From positions 1,550,001 through 1,614,000 of the forward strand of contig JAHYIO010000006.1 of NCBI GenBank assembly GCA_020543525.1: a stretch of 64,000 nucleotides of DNA, written 5' to 3'. The notes under the pieces were generated by a model. That model saw only the letters and a program-made list of their open reading frames with translations. It made no database searches and was not told the origin of the DNA. A program made the translations under genes and the position numbers. Shown in pieces: positions 9,982 through 20,930 of the stretch (position 1 is its first letter; the number at the start of each line of letters is the position of its first letter). This DNA comes from Coriolopsis trogii (taxonomy: Eukaryota; Basidiomycota; Agaricomycetes; Polyporales; Polyporaceae).

Positions 9982-12900
9982 ATGTCTGCTTCTGATCTTA
10001 TCTCGCGCGTCAAGATCGACCCTTTGAACGACGTCAGCGATTGGCCGATATGGCAAATCAAGATGTCTGATCTGCTGTGGGAGGCCGGGCTCTCGTCACT
10101 CGTCATAGGCACGAAGAAGCGCCCAGAACAGGCATCCAAGGACGAGGACGAAAAGGTCCAGAAGGCCAGGAATGAGGAGATCAAGAAGTGGGATCGTGAT
10201 GATCGGACGGCGCTTATCGGCATTCGGCGGCGACCCGGCATGCGTGCGATCAAGCTCATTCAGAATTGCAAGACAAGTCATGACGTGTGGAAGAAGCTGC
10301 ACAAGAACTACAAAACCCGGGGACTAAGCAAGATCATCAAAATTCGATGGAAGCTATTGACAGCACAGTACTCGGAGGAGGAGTTGGACGTGTGGCTGCA
10401 GCAAATGGTGGAGTGGTGGGAGGACCTCGTAGCGCTCGGGCACAAAATACCCAACAATGAGTTCTCAATCACACTATTGGCTGCTCTGCCGGAGACATGG
10501 CGCGCATTCACTGATGGTATCCAAGACTCCGAGATAAGCGATTGCGACAAGCTTCAAGGGAAGATCCGAGAACACACGTGGCGGGTCAAGGCGTCTAGTG
10601 AAACAGCGCTTGTGGTGAAGACCCGGGGCAGAGGCCCAAAGTGCTACAATTGTGGGAAGCTCGGGCACAAGAAGTACGACTGCCCAGACAGGGACAGGGA
10701 CGAAAAAGGGAGGGGTTAGGGCCAGGGGCAGGCACCAGAGAAGCGCAAGGACGACCGGAACGGGAAGGGGCAGAGCGCCAAGGCCATGGTTGCCGAAGAA
10801 TCCGACAAGGACTCTGACTCGGACTACACCTACGTGTCCATCGAGCCCGCAGACGACACCGGTGAGGTAGTGCTCACCCTCCTGGCCGCAGACGCCTGGC
10901 TAGCAGACTCCGCAACGACCTCTCACATCACGCGAGAGAAGTGCATGTTCTCTGACTACACCCCGATGCCGGGACGGACCCTGAATGGCGCTGGGACCAC
11001 ACCCATTCTCGGACGAGGCACGGTGACATATCGATTCAGGCACAATGGCAGGGACACAACCGTGACCCTGCATGACATTATACATGCACCGGGAGTACCT
11101 CACAATCTTATCGCCACTGGACGTGTCGAGGCCAGCGGTCAAAAGATCAAACAACGTGACAGGGCAATATTTTTTATCAATCACAAAGGGCACCTGTACG
11201 CATCCGGCAAGCGCGTGGCCAATTTCTTGTACCACATAGACGGCGAGGTCGTCTTACCTAAGACGGAGGTAGCTTACGCCGCCGCTGTTTGTCATCTGAA
11301 ACGCAAACAAACACTGAACGAATGGCATCGCGCTCTAGGTCATCCGGGTATGAAGGCGGTGATGGCGATGTGGCGCAAGGGTCTGGTCGTGAGAATGGAA
11401 GTCGACGAATCGGAGCCACCGGCAGAGCAGTGCGAGGCATGTGTGCAGGGGAAGCAGGTAGTGGCATCATATCCGAAGAAGTCGGAGACCGAAGTCAAGG
11501 CTATCGGAGATTTTACCGTGTTAGATACATGGGGACCGGCATCAACTATGGGTATTCGGGGCGAGCGCTATTTTTGGGTGTTCACCGACGGTCACTCCAG
11601 ACAGTCCAAGGCAGCTTTCAGGAAGCACAAGACAGAGGCGCTCGAATACTTCAAAGCCTACAAAGCACGCATCAAGAACAAATTTGGCATCAAATTGAAG
11701 AAACTCTGCTGCGACAACGGTGGCGAGTTCATCAACGATGAGTTCCTGACGTTCTTACGTAATAAAGGCATCAAGCTCGAGACCATGGCGCCTAAGTCTT
11801 CAGCCCAGAACGGGATCGCTGAAAGGCTGTGCCGGACCCTGATGGACCGGGCCCGGACCCTCCTGATCACTGCACAGCTTCCGAAATCCCTATAGCCGGA
11901 AGCAGTCGCTTACCTAACATATCTCAAGAATCAACTTCTGACTAGAGCGCTCAAGGACAAGATGCTGGAAGAGGTCTGGAGCAGCCGTAAGCCAGATGTG
12001 TCAGACGTCCAGGAATGGGGCTGTCGGTGCTGGGTGCTTACGTCACCCGAGAAGTGGACCAAACTCGACCCTTGATCCCAACCCATGTACTTCGTTGGCA
12101 TGGCGGAAGGCAGCAAGGCCTGGCGCTACTACAACCCCAAGGCACGTCGTATCGGAAAATCACACAATGTCATCTTTGCCATCCCTCAGCGCGTGACGGG
12201 TGACAATAACGATGAGGACGCTCCCTCTCCACGGCTCGAGGGGGAGGATGGAACACCAGCCCAGATTGAGCACGAGGAGAAGGAGGCACAGCCACAGGCA
12301 CCAAATGCAGGGGGAGCGCCAGCATCGGCACAGCCACAGGAACCCAAAAGGCTCACGCAGGGACCAGACGTCATTGGATCTGAGATCAGCAGGCCAAGAC
12401 GGAAGGCAGCAGCCGTCAGGATCAACTACAAGACCCTGCACGAAAGCGGCGAAAGGGTCCCCTGCGACGAAGCACACGTGCTATGCCTGTTGACCCTGAT
12501 AGGCACAGAAGGTACCCAGGAACTCCGGAACATACAGGAGGCCCGGGCCACACCAGACGCTCTAGAATGGGACAATTCGATGGATGATGAAATCAATCAA
12601 CTCAAGGACCTGGGCGTCTGGAAAAAGGTCGATCTCCCACCGGGCCGGAAGGCAATTGGCAGTATCTGGGTCTATCGCAAGAAGTTCCGCAAGGACGGAG
12701 AACTCATATGTCGCAAGGCATGACTAGTCGCCCAGGGCTTCACTCAGGTGCCGGGTCTAGACTACTTCGAGACCTTTGCACCGGTCATCCTAATAGACTT
12801 GCTACGCACCCTGCTTGCCATCGCTGCCGAACGCGGCATGGTATTGCGACAATTCGACGTTGTCGGTGCTTATCTCAACGCCAAACTCAATAAGGAAATC

Positions 12901-14092
12901 TATATGCATCAGCCGCCAGGATATGACGACGGGTCAGGAAAGGTCCTACGCTTACATAAGGCACTCTATGGCCTAAAACAGGCAGGACGAGTCTGGAACC
13001 ATCACTTCAATCGAACCATGGTCGAGACCCTGCACTTCCGGCGCTTAGATCACGAAATGTGCCTGTACATCAAGTCCGATGATTGCGAACTAGTGATGAT
13101 CGGGGTACACGTGGACGACATGATCGCAGCCGGAGATACTGATGCATTACTGGACGAGGTTGAAAATGGGCTCAACAAGCAGTACAAGATCATGAGCCTC
13201 GGTTCGCCTCGACTTCTACTTGGACTTGAAGTCTGTCATCGCCCCGATGAGCGGCTGCTTACCGTTCAGCAGACACAGTTCCTACGAAATGCACTGGAGC
13301 GCTACTGAATGACAGACTGTGCTCCTGTCTCGACCCCAATGGACCCTAATGTCAAATTGGTCAAGGAACCGGACGATGCTGATCTATCTGAGATGAAGAA
13401 CGTACCTTATCAGGCAGCGATTGGAACCCTTATGTACGCGGCTCTCGGCACTCGGCTCAACATCAGCTACGCTGTCCAGACCCTCTCGCCCCGGACAGAC
13501 CCACTGGACGGCCGTCAAGCGTGTCTTCCGCTATCTCAAGGGAACATTGGATTACGGCATCACATACGGGCAAAAGGGGGAGCCTCGCACGCGTGTCTAC
13601 TATGAAAATTACCACCTTGAAGGATACACAGATGCTGACCGGGGGGCAAATCCAGTGGATCGCAAATCCATATCGGGATATGCTTTCCTAATCGGGAATG
13701 GAATCGTTGCGTGGAGCTCGAAGAAGCAGGCCGTAGTCGCCCTATCCTCGACCGAGGCGGAGTATATGGCGATCTCCCATGCCACTCAGCATGCAATCTG
13801 GATGCAATCGCTACTGGCAGAACTCACCTTCACGCAAGACTCGGCCACAAAACTGAACGCAGACAACATGTTGGCCATCGCACTCTCCAAAGACAATGTC
13901 CATCACGCACGCTCTAAGCATATCGACATTTGACACCATTTCATTCGCAAATGTGTTGAGGCCGGCACAATATACCTCGCGTACGTACCGACCAACAACA
14001 ATTTCGCCGACCTCTTCACAAAGGCGCTCCCACACGAACAATTCCACATCCTCCGGCAACAACTCGGCATCTTATCAAACGCGGAGTTGAGG
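9982..14092 (+). pseudogene. copia-A gag-pol polyprotein, broken
   Basis: One long frame starts at the ATG at 9982. Gag ends in a CCHC knuckle (CYNCGKLGHKKYDC, about 10639-10680). Protease has ADSATTSH in place of the usual DSGA, around 10903-10927. Integrase shows the HRALGHPG...CEACVQGK finger, then the core with DTWGP and CCDNGGEF and the glutamate in GIAERL. Reverse transcriptase has FDVVGAYLNAKL and HVDDM, RNase H has SSTEAEYMAI. In-frame stops lie at 10717, 11893, 12073, 12721, 13306 and 13931, and a frameshifting deletion lies near 13485-13505. The TAG at 10717 between gag and pol might look like programmed readthrough, but with five further stops decay is the simpler reading. Confidence 0.9.
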
Positions 14093-14097
14093 GGGAG

Positions 14098-14291
14098 TGT
14101 TGGAGTATGACACTATGTCATACCTCCTTTCGGACTCTGAATTCCTATTGTCAGATTTCATACTCCGCCTGTCTGTGTCATGTCTGCGACACAGGCTTTG
14201 ACTGTCTTTGTGTCATGCTTTAGCTAGCTACATGTAGTTATATCCATCCCCCCGAGTACTCGCAATCCATCCGCATTCCCCATCTCCATCA
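14098..14291 (+). repeat. copia-A 3' LTR
   Basis: 194 bp, preceded by the purine-rich tract GAGGGGGAG (14089-14097) that would prime plus-strand DNA synthesis. Followed by the target duplication GTTTT. Confidence 0.95.
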
Positions 14292-14994
14292 GTTTTGGCC
14301 AAGCAACCAGGTAAGTTATCTCTCTCTTATAACATTCAACTAAACTCACATATGTCATAGTGTCTGGCTATCCTAAAGACTACAGCTCTCTGACCTAGTA
14401 AGACGATTTTTTTATATTCAGCATCATCCTGAGTCTGATATTTCTGAAGAGACTATTGATCTTGCTTTATGTCCTCCAACCCCTCATTGAGTTACTATTT
14501 TTCCCTCTGCCGTTGCTGTTTTCCATGCCCCTAGTGACATTTGTAGTGCAAAGGGCATGCAAAAGGAGCATATATGTGCAGTTCGGTCATGGCGGGGTGG
14601 ACCATCTCATTATGACTGTGCTTTTGTTGTTCATGATGACAATCTTCCTGGTTTTCTTGGCCTTACTGTTGTTCGTGTTCATCTTCTGTTCTCCTTCAAA
14701 GATGAGCATGGTAATCTCTTTCCCTGTGCTCTTGTCTCCTGGTTTGTCCCAGTTGGTGATGAGCCTTGTGGAGAGACTGGCATGTGGATAGTAGAGCCTC
14801 AGCTTGCTTTGGATGGATCTCTCATTGTTTTAGTTGTCCACTTAGATTGCATGGTTCGAGCTGCATATTTGATTGGAGTACCAGACAACCAACCCATTCC
14901 TAAACGGCTCAAGCATACTGATAGTTTAGATGCATTCAAAGCCTTTTATGTTAACAAGTATGCAGACCATCATGCTCATGAATTACTTTCTTAA
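14292..14994 (+). pseudogene. Plavaka-type transposase, 3' part
   Basis: This is the continuation of the transposase gene after copia-A. The reading frame resumes with LAKQP, an intron follows (GTAAGT to CATAG, about 14311-14360), and the next exon begins VSGYPKDYSSL. Later blocks include GPSHYDCAFVVHD, VVRVHLLFSFKDEHG, PCALVSWFVPVGDEPCGETG and the C-terminal HTDSLDAFKAFYVNKYADHH before a TAA at 14992-14994. The same blocks close other Plavaka transposases as I know them. The segment shows no stop of its own apart from the insertion. Confidence 0.8.
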
Positions 14995-15109
14995 TACTTC
15001 AGGCTCTACTTATATATGTATATAGAATCTGTCCAGTAATATAGAATAACATAGTAGCAAAGCCTCTGTTATCTATATTGTCTGTACACATTTATATAAC
15101 CCAGAGCAC

Positions 15110-15224
15110 TCCTATAAACACTGAGCACTGGTGCTCCATGGAGCACTAGTGCTCCTATCAAAAACACTAGTGTTCTGGGTTTGAGCACTAGTGCTCATGC
15201 TGAGCACTCAGAGTGAGCACCATG
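15110..15224. repeat. Right subterminal palindrome array of the Plavaka element
   Basis: Contains GAGCACTGGTGCTC, GAGCACTAGTGCTC twice and AACACTAGTGTT, plus single GAGCAC words, mirroring the array at 3135-3290. Likely transposase binding sites by analogy. Confidence 0.75.
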
Positions 15225-15237
15225 CAGAATGCTAATG

Positions 15238-15690
15238 TGTGTTGTCCAACATGTTTTCAGCGTCGGCCAGGTCCCAAGAAGGGTTTACACTGCTATTCTT
15301 ACTATAATAACTCTCTGTAATAACTCTGCGGCAACACATCAAATGACCCCAAAAGAGAATGGGTACGGACGACATTACCCATGTTGATGCGGTCAAGGGT
15401 GGGGAAGCGCATATAGAGCCTGAGGATCTCGACTGACAAGGAAAGAATTCATCAGCAAATTTGCCAACTTCTGCCTTCACCATTTAATATGCCATTTTGT
15501 GTCGGTACAGAGCGTCGCTGATAGTCGGATTATGCGCAAATTTGGGCCTCCCCGAAGGACAAGTACGGGTGTAGCACTCGACAAACTTGGGTCTGGACGG
15601 CGAGAAGGCTGGAGGGTGCACAAAGCTAGAGGTAATGGAGCACAACTTCAAGGGTTTGACTATCGAGTCCACGCGAGCGTAACCAAAAAG
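15238..15690 (-). pseudogene. FunK1 kinase copy 1, N-terminal piece
   Basis: On the minus strand the peptide VGKFADEFFP and then DLADAENMLDN matches AELGEFTDEFFP and DLKDAENMLEK of the FunK1 gene at 18.5-18.8 kb. A TAA at 15484-15486 already breaks the frame after HKMAY. Directly after AENMLDN the host sequence runs into the Plavaka terminal repeat at 15237; the remainder of the exon resumes at 3123. Confidence 0.75.
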
Positions 15691-15944
15691 AGGGTTGAGT
15701 GTGATGGTAGAAGTTCAGGATCAACTTGCGACACGTTCCTTTGCCGGATGTTCACACATCATAACAAGCGCTCACAAGACTGGGGCCCTGGGCGCCGTTG
15801 TAAGTCCTCCCCACTCGCTTGCGAGACCATGAGTTGAACAAAAACAACAACCTTTCTGAAATTCCGAGACACGAGCGATGATCATGCTCAGATTGATACG
15901 ACAGAGATACTGAACAAATACATCCTCGCAAAGTAGACGACACC

Positions 15945-18839
15945 TTAGAAGGCTGCATTGCGACCACGTCGCCCAGGTAACAGATCCTCCTCCTCAACCA
16001 CCAAGCTTTGAGTTCCCCCCGCGCGCGAAGGAGTAACCGGCTTACGGAACTGCTGGGGTGCGAGCGGCAAGGACACTACCCCATCGACTCGGTTATACTT
16101 CGCTCGCTTGCTGCCCAACGTCGATGATGCCACTGGTGCAAACTTGTTCTTCGTCTTCCACGTCACGGGAACACGATCGCCCACCCTGTCGTCCATCCAC
16201 CAGTCCCCCCTATCGATAACCTCCAAGAAAACCTCCAGAACTTGCTTGTGAGTGAGGACCTTGACCGCATTCCGCTTTCTTTCTTCAATCTGTTCGGACT
16301 CGGGCTCCATGTCGTTCCCATGATTCGTCCGCGACTTCCCACGAGTCATGATGAGATCAGTAATGGAAGGAAGGGGTTGAGAAGCGTTCATCTGCCGTGC
16401 CCTGATGACCTCGGCTTGGTGCGTCCGGGAGTTGCGTTCGTACTCCTCGACAGCATGATGAGCGCTGAACCACTTCAGCAAGACTTGGAAGAATGAGTCC
16501 ATCGGTCCACCGAAGGAGAGAAGTTTGTCGGTGCCACCAATTTTCAGTTTGCCCGTCTCGATCGCCCGAGACTTGACCACACCGCAGGACCATGTCCCGT
16601 CGTAGTATCCGAAGGTGTCAAAGAAGTCGTCGATGTAATTGGCCACGTCATCGCCAGAGCAGTTTGACCAGAGGTAACGGACGGCGTAGTAGAGCACGAC
16701 GTAGAGGAATGCCTCGAGCTCGTCGCATATCTCGACCGGCTTGGGTCGTGATAATAGAGCAACGGACATGAATTGCCATGTTCCCTGCCGTGGTACAAAA
16801 GGTCAGGTTCCATGTTTGACGAGAAGAGATGAGGAGCTATGTACTCACTGTTCTCTCGGGCTGACGTGGTCGCGGAGTAGCGTGCACCTCGCCAATAGGT
16901 TTCGACATCTCCCAGTCAGCGAGGAGGCCAGTCCACACCATGACATACAAATCAACCTCCTCTTTGTATACAATCCTTGGATAGATCAAGACATTCGATC
17001 CACTGACGTCCCGATGGAGGATTCCAGGTTTTGGAAGAGTCGCAGCCTGCGCATGAGCTTCACAGGAGAGAGAGAACTTTCAGCAACGCTCAAGGGTGGT
17101 GAACAAAGACGTGCTTACCAACAACACAGTCGTAAACAAGTATCAGGAGCTGCTTCCCATTCTTGAACCGGGTGAGTCGCATAGCGACCTCCTCTTCCAC
17201 CAGGCGATAGTGCTTGTGCAATCGTAGAGGACATCCCGGGATTGATGAGTCATGAGAAGTAGCATCCCCGATCCGTCTCGGCAGGACTGCGTCCGGGATG
17301 TCGTCGTGGTCATCTTCACGCCGCTTGCGCTTTTGGGTCGACGAGTAGACAGAAGATGGTTGACTAAGCGACGATGAATGCAGAGTGGACATATTAGAAG
17401 CGGACATGTTCAAATTTGACGAAGACGTGTTGCCAGTCGGAGAGTTCTTGCGTTCCCACCAGCGCGGAGTCAATGTCTCTTGATCGCCAATATCGCCATG
17501 GCATACGAGGGTAGGGACGTTCTTGACCCCAGCGTCCCGAAGTACTCCCAGCACGTCCCCCTCCTTGTCGAGCAGGATGTAGTGGGCACGCCATGTATCC
17601 TTCAGCCACACAAAGCGACCTGTGGAGAGATCGAAGGCAACGTAGCCACGTGTCCCTCTTCCCGCCATCCCCTTCGCACGGAAGACAGGTTTGCAGATGA
17701 GGAACTTGCGAGGGGGGCCATCACCGCAGGGGACTTCAACGCAGTACCTCGGCCACAGACTTTGAAGGCTGTCAGCGAACATTCTGCGAACATAGGCGAA
17801 GGTGAACGGGGCCTCGGGTACGGATCCCTCTGGGAGAAGACGCTCCTCTTCATCGACGTCGTTCGGATGAGGCCTCGCCACGGAGTCCATTAACTTGAAG
17901 TCCTCGTCGTCCGGGCGCACCCGGGTCGCTGTCGGGTCGAGACCGAGCTGTTCATCGGAGCATCCAGAGATGCGCTCAAGGACGTCACAGAAGAACTCCC
18001 ACTCTTCGTAGTAGTCAAGCGCTTTGGTGACGATAGTTCCCGACCTGTCCCAGCGGATGAACCGGCATCAGCGGCCGAAGACAACGAGCATAAAGAGAGC
18101 GACACGTTGTTGGACGGAGAAGATCAGCTCGGCGTAGGTGATAATCTGGCCTCTGATCTTTGTGCGACCTTCAGCGCCGGCAGGGACGACTTCCTCCTCG
18201 TTGTCCTCGAACGGGTCGTAGGCTGTGCCATGACGCTTGAATTCGATCGCGACGAGCTGGTCCGCCCAATGAGGTCTGCCATCATCGGGAGCCACCTCGC
18301 TGCGATAGAGCGCGGCGTCAATCTTCTGCCCGTCGTCATCGATTGCCTTCGAATCCGGCCTGTCTCCGCACAGGCAAAGCTTCAGCCCAGGGACAAGCTT
18401 TTCGTCGTTGACGATTGATGTCTACCGATATGTAAGTCTAACCAGCGGATTAAGGGCGTCCCAGGCGCAAAACACTCACAAATTTCTCAGAAATAGGTTT
18501 CTCCAGCATGTTCTCGGCATCCTTCAGATCTTTAAAGGGGTTGACAGTGCGACGAGGGCGCGAGTGGGATGGAACTGCGGGGATGGTTGAGGGGGTGGGT
18601 GTGGCGACTGTCGGCGTCGATGGTGGTGCAGCCAGTGATGGCGATACGAGTGGAGAGAGGCCGGTGATGCGCGGAAAGAACTCGTCAGTGAACTCGCCAA
18701 GTTCTGCCCCCACACCACGATGTGCCATGTCTTGCGCTGACTTTATGCGTCGCTGGGCGAGGGTATCTGGCGCAGTCTTGCTTCCCTCACGGCTACTGTA
18801 GTGGTTCTTAGAGTAGGGCGTAGTGGTGTGCTCAGCCAT
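15945..18839 (-). pseudogene. FunK1 fungal-type protein kinase, one premature stop
   Basis: Four exons can be placed on the minus strand with GT-AG introns: 18839-18481, 18421-17119, 17057-16849 and 16784-15945. The N-terminal domain carries DEFFP, DAENMLEKPISEKF and WADQLVAIEF; the middle has FIRWDRSGTIVTKALDYYEE and GRGTRGYVAFDLSTGRFVWL; the kinase core has ILHRDVSGSNVLIYP (HRD catalytic aspartate), ADWEMSK in place of DFG, and GTWQFMS. The tail past residue 650 is basic and probably disordered. A TGA at 18068-18070 (between VVFGR and CRFIRWDRSG) interrupts an otherwise open gene; it could be one C-to-T change, a sequencing error, or a real null allele. Substrates of FunK1 kinases are unknown. 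Confidence 0.8.
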
Positions 18840-18875
18840 GGAGAAAAGTTGAAAGAGGAAGTGGAGAAGCAACAT

Positions 18876-19326
18876 ACTGTCGAGAGCACGACTTATATAT
18901 CTCGTTGAGCTTGCGTGTGTTTACTGAGACTTGCCGGCCCACGGAGTAGTAGAAGATGAGATATGGACTAATGAGGCCAACAATGAGCCTCTGACGAACA
19001 AAGGGAGACCGAGGAAGACAAAGGATAATGGTGGTCGACGGCCAAGTTCAACTTGCCATCGTAGCCGCATTCCTGATCGGGAAACAACATGCGGCTCCGC
19101 TTGCGCCGACAAGCGCCGACCTCCGCAGTGACCCATATTCTCTCCCAGTTTGCCCTTTTCTCCGGCAGTTGGCATTCTTCAATTATACGTGTGTAAAGAG
19201 ATTTAACTCAGATTGCTTGTTCTTACAAATGAGACGTTCAGTACGACTAGCTATAAGTGTATGGACGTTTCAAATTGTAACCAGCAAATCATGAGCACAG
19301 CCACGTCTGGCCTTCACTGACTGGCG
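18876..19326. other. Upstream region of FunK1 copy 3
   Basis: Should include the promoter of the minus-strand kinase. A TATATAT-like run lies near 18893-18899, about 55 bases upstream of the ATG, and could serve as a TATA box. Nothing else could be supported. Confidence 0.35.
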
Positions 19327-19333
19327 TCTGAAC

Positions 19334-20923
19334 CCCAGTGAGAATCGACAAAGTTTGTAGATGTTTCCAGCCGTTTGTAGCCGCGGTACGGCTGGGAAAC
19401 GCTAGGAAACGAGGCAAAGCGCTGCGCACGTCTACAAACATGAGTTTGAACGTGCGTCTAAATTCCCCTCCCGTTTGTGTCCGTTCGTGGCCGTTTGTGT
19501 CGTTTCGGGTCGGTTTGTGTCGGTAGCTCCTGTCAAACACGTCAGAACACGTCACGCGCGGCTGCAAACCGATGGGAAACGCTCCAAAACGATGGAATAG
19601 GCTGGGAACCGCTACAAACAGCTACAGGACCGGGTATGCTAGTACAGGCGCCCTCCCTCCCTCCCTCTCGCCCGCCTCGTCCCACCTGCACGCCCGGATC
19701 CCAGACTCAGCACGTGCACAAAGTGGGACCCGTGCTGGGGGCGCGACCCTGTAACATGACATACAAGCATATGCGTGAGCTTCATATGAGTAGTAAGTAG
19801 ATCAATGACGTACTGCGGATTTCACTTCGCCCAGTCATCAGAACACCCCCCCCCCTCAGCATTGCGGTGTTTCTATATTCACGTTAGCACGAGATTGCTG
19901 CATAGAATATACAAAACTTATGCGGCGATCACAAGTGTTTCCCCCCGCAGTATACCATGCATCTAAATGCTGACTGCCGCCGGCGTGGAGAGAACAGCAC
20001 AGGCAGGCGACCTGTACCTGTCGATAAGTGTGTCAATGAAGTACAAGTAGTTCAAATATGGCGACCGCACCTTTTGGTAGCTCTGGCGATGTCGTTCAAT
20101 GCCTGCCATCCAGACCAACCTCGGAGAACAATGTGGTCAGATCCTTCGGACCACCTGTGGATCTGCGAATCGGAGCCCAGGAAGGCCACTCGTAGAGGTC
20201 TCCTGCATACAAGACGATGAGAGGTGATGCGAGTAGGAGTACGTCTGAGAGCAGTAAGAAGCATGTTGTCGCGAATCTCCTTGCGGCGAGGGACATTCTC
20301 GAATACCTCGGATCTCGGAAAGGCGTACGCACGAAGAATGGAGCGCATATATGCGCTTCTTTGGCGTAGTACTCAGTTCTAGCAGCTAGCGGGAGGAGTG
20401 CACTTGTTAGCAAGCGTGAGGCAGATGAAAGCGAGAGGACGAGAGACCAATAGAGCGAGAGAGTAGTCTAAGTGCGAGACTGCGAGAGACTGTGAGAGAC
20501 TGCGAGAGCAAGAGGGCCAGAAAGCAAGAGAGCAAGAGAGCAAGAGAGCAAAAAAAGCAAGAGAGGGGGAAAGAAGTCCCTGTCGCAGCCTCGCATGGGG
20601 TTGCGACGAGTCTGACGTCACGCGATGGTGCTACCACATGACTTGTGGACGATGCGAACGGGAGCACGGCGGCACAAGCGCCTGGACGAATGGGCAAGGG
20701 ATGTACGGACAGACAGTGCGGCAAGGTGCAGGAACTGTACAGTGTACAGTGTACAGCGTACAGATGCGGACGGTGTCAGTGTCGTCGACAGCACCTGTTC
20801 GCACCAGATTGACAGGGCCCGTTGTCGTGGCTATGCTTATCAAGCGCGCGTCGCCGCTGCAAAACGACCGTCTATGCTGCAAAACGCTACAAACGGCTGC
20901 AAACATTGTCGGTTTTCACTGGG
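19334..20923. mobile_element. hAT-like non-autonomous transposon
   Basis: The ends are inverted: CCCAGTGAGAATCGACAA at the left, and CCCAGTGAAAACCGACAA on the opposite strand at the right. The same seven bases TCTGAAC flank both sides (19327-19333 and 20924-20930), eight if one ambiguous base is allowed. A 7-8 bp duplication and CAGTG-type ends fit the hAT superfamily. Subterminal regions are full of CGTTTGTRG/CTACAAACG words on both sides, as hAT ends often are. No transposase is encoded in the 1590 bp. TCAGAACACCCCCCCC at 19837 resembles one end of a TCAG element but has no partner. Confidence 0.75.
20441..20570 (+). repeat. Purine-rich GAGAGCAA low-complexity tract
   Basis: Irregular tandem runs of GAGAGCAA, GAGACTGC and related words inside the hAT-like element. 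The leucine/serine-rich open frames on the opposite strand are by-products of this repeat. Confidence 0.7.
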
Positions 20924-20930
20924 TCTGAAC

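Larger units (their letters stand above)
9710..14291 (+). mobile_element. copia-A: Ty1/copia retrotransposon, degenerate
   Basis: A complete but decayed 4582 bp element with 194 bp LTRs, starting TGTTGGAG and ending CCATCA, flanked by the 5 bp duplication GTTTT (9705-9709 and 14292-14296). The order gag, protease, integrase, reverse transcriptase, RNase H is that of Ty1/copia. It is inserted in sense orientation in the Plavaka transposase. Removing it with one GTTTT copy rejoins the transposase frame. The two LTRs differ at five positions (about 97.4 percent identical), four of them transitions. Six in-frame stops and one frameshift in the coding region make it non-autonomous. Confidence 0.95.
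3124..15237 (+). mobile_element. Plavaka-type TIR DNA transposon, split by copia-A
   Basis: The element is bounded by inverted copies of CATTAGCATTCYG (3124-3136 and 15225-15237) lying inside a FunK1 exon. Just inside each end is an array of GAGCAC/GTGCTC palindromes. It contains a plus-strand Plavaka-type transposase gene (about 7164-9709 continuing at 14292-14994) and a divergent minus-strand accessory gene. Subtracting copia-A, the element is about 7.5 kb. No clear target-site duplication is visible; host sequence reads GACAACACA on one side and CAGTTGCTG on the other (minus strand). Both genes carry stops, so this copy is inactive, although non-coding ends could still be mobilised. Confidence 0.8.

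Noticed and set aside
10717..10719. Programmed stop-codon readthrough between gag and pol of copia-A
   Set aside because: The stop is between gag and protease as in readthrough elements, but five further in-frame stops and a frameshift show general decay, and copia-B has no stop there.
20407..20724. Leucine/serine-rich membrane-like open frame
   Set aside because: It is the translation of a GAGAGCAA-type low-complexity tract.
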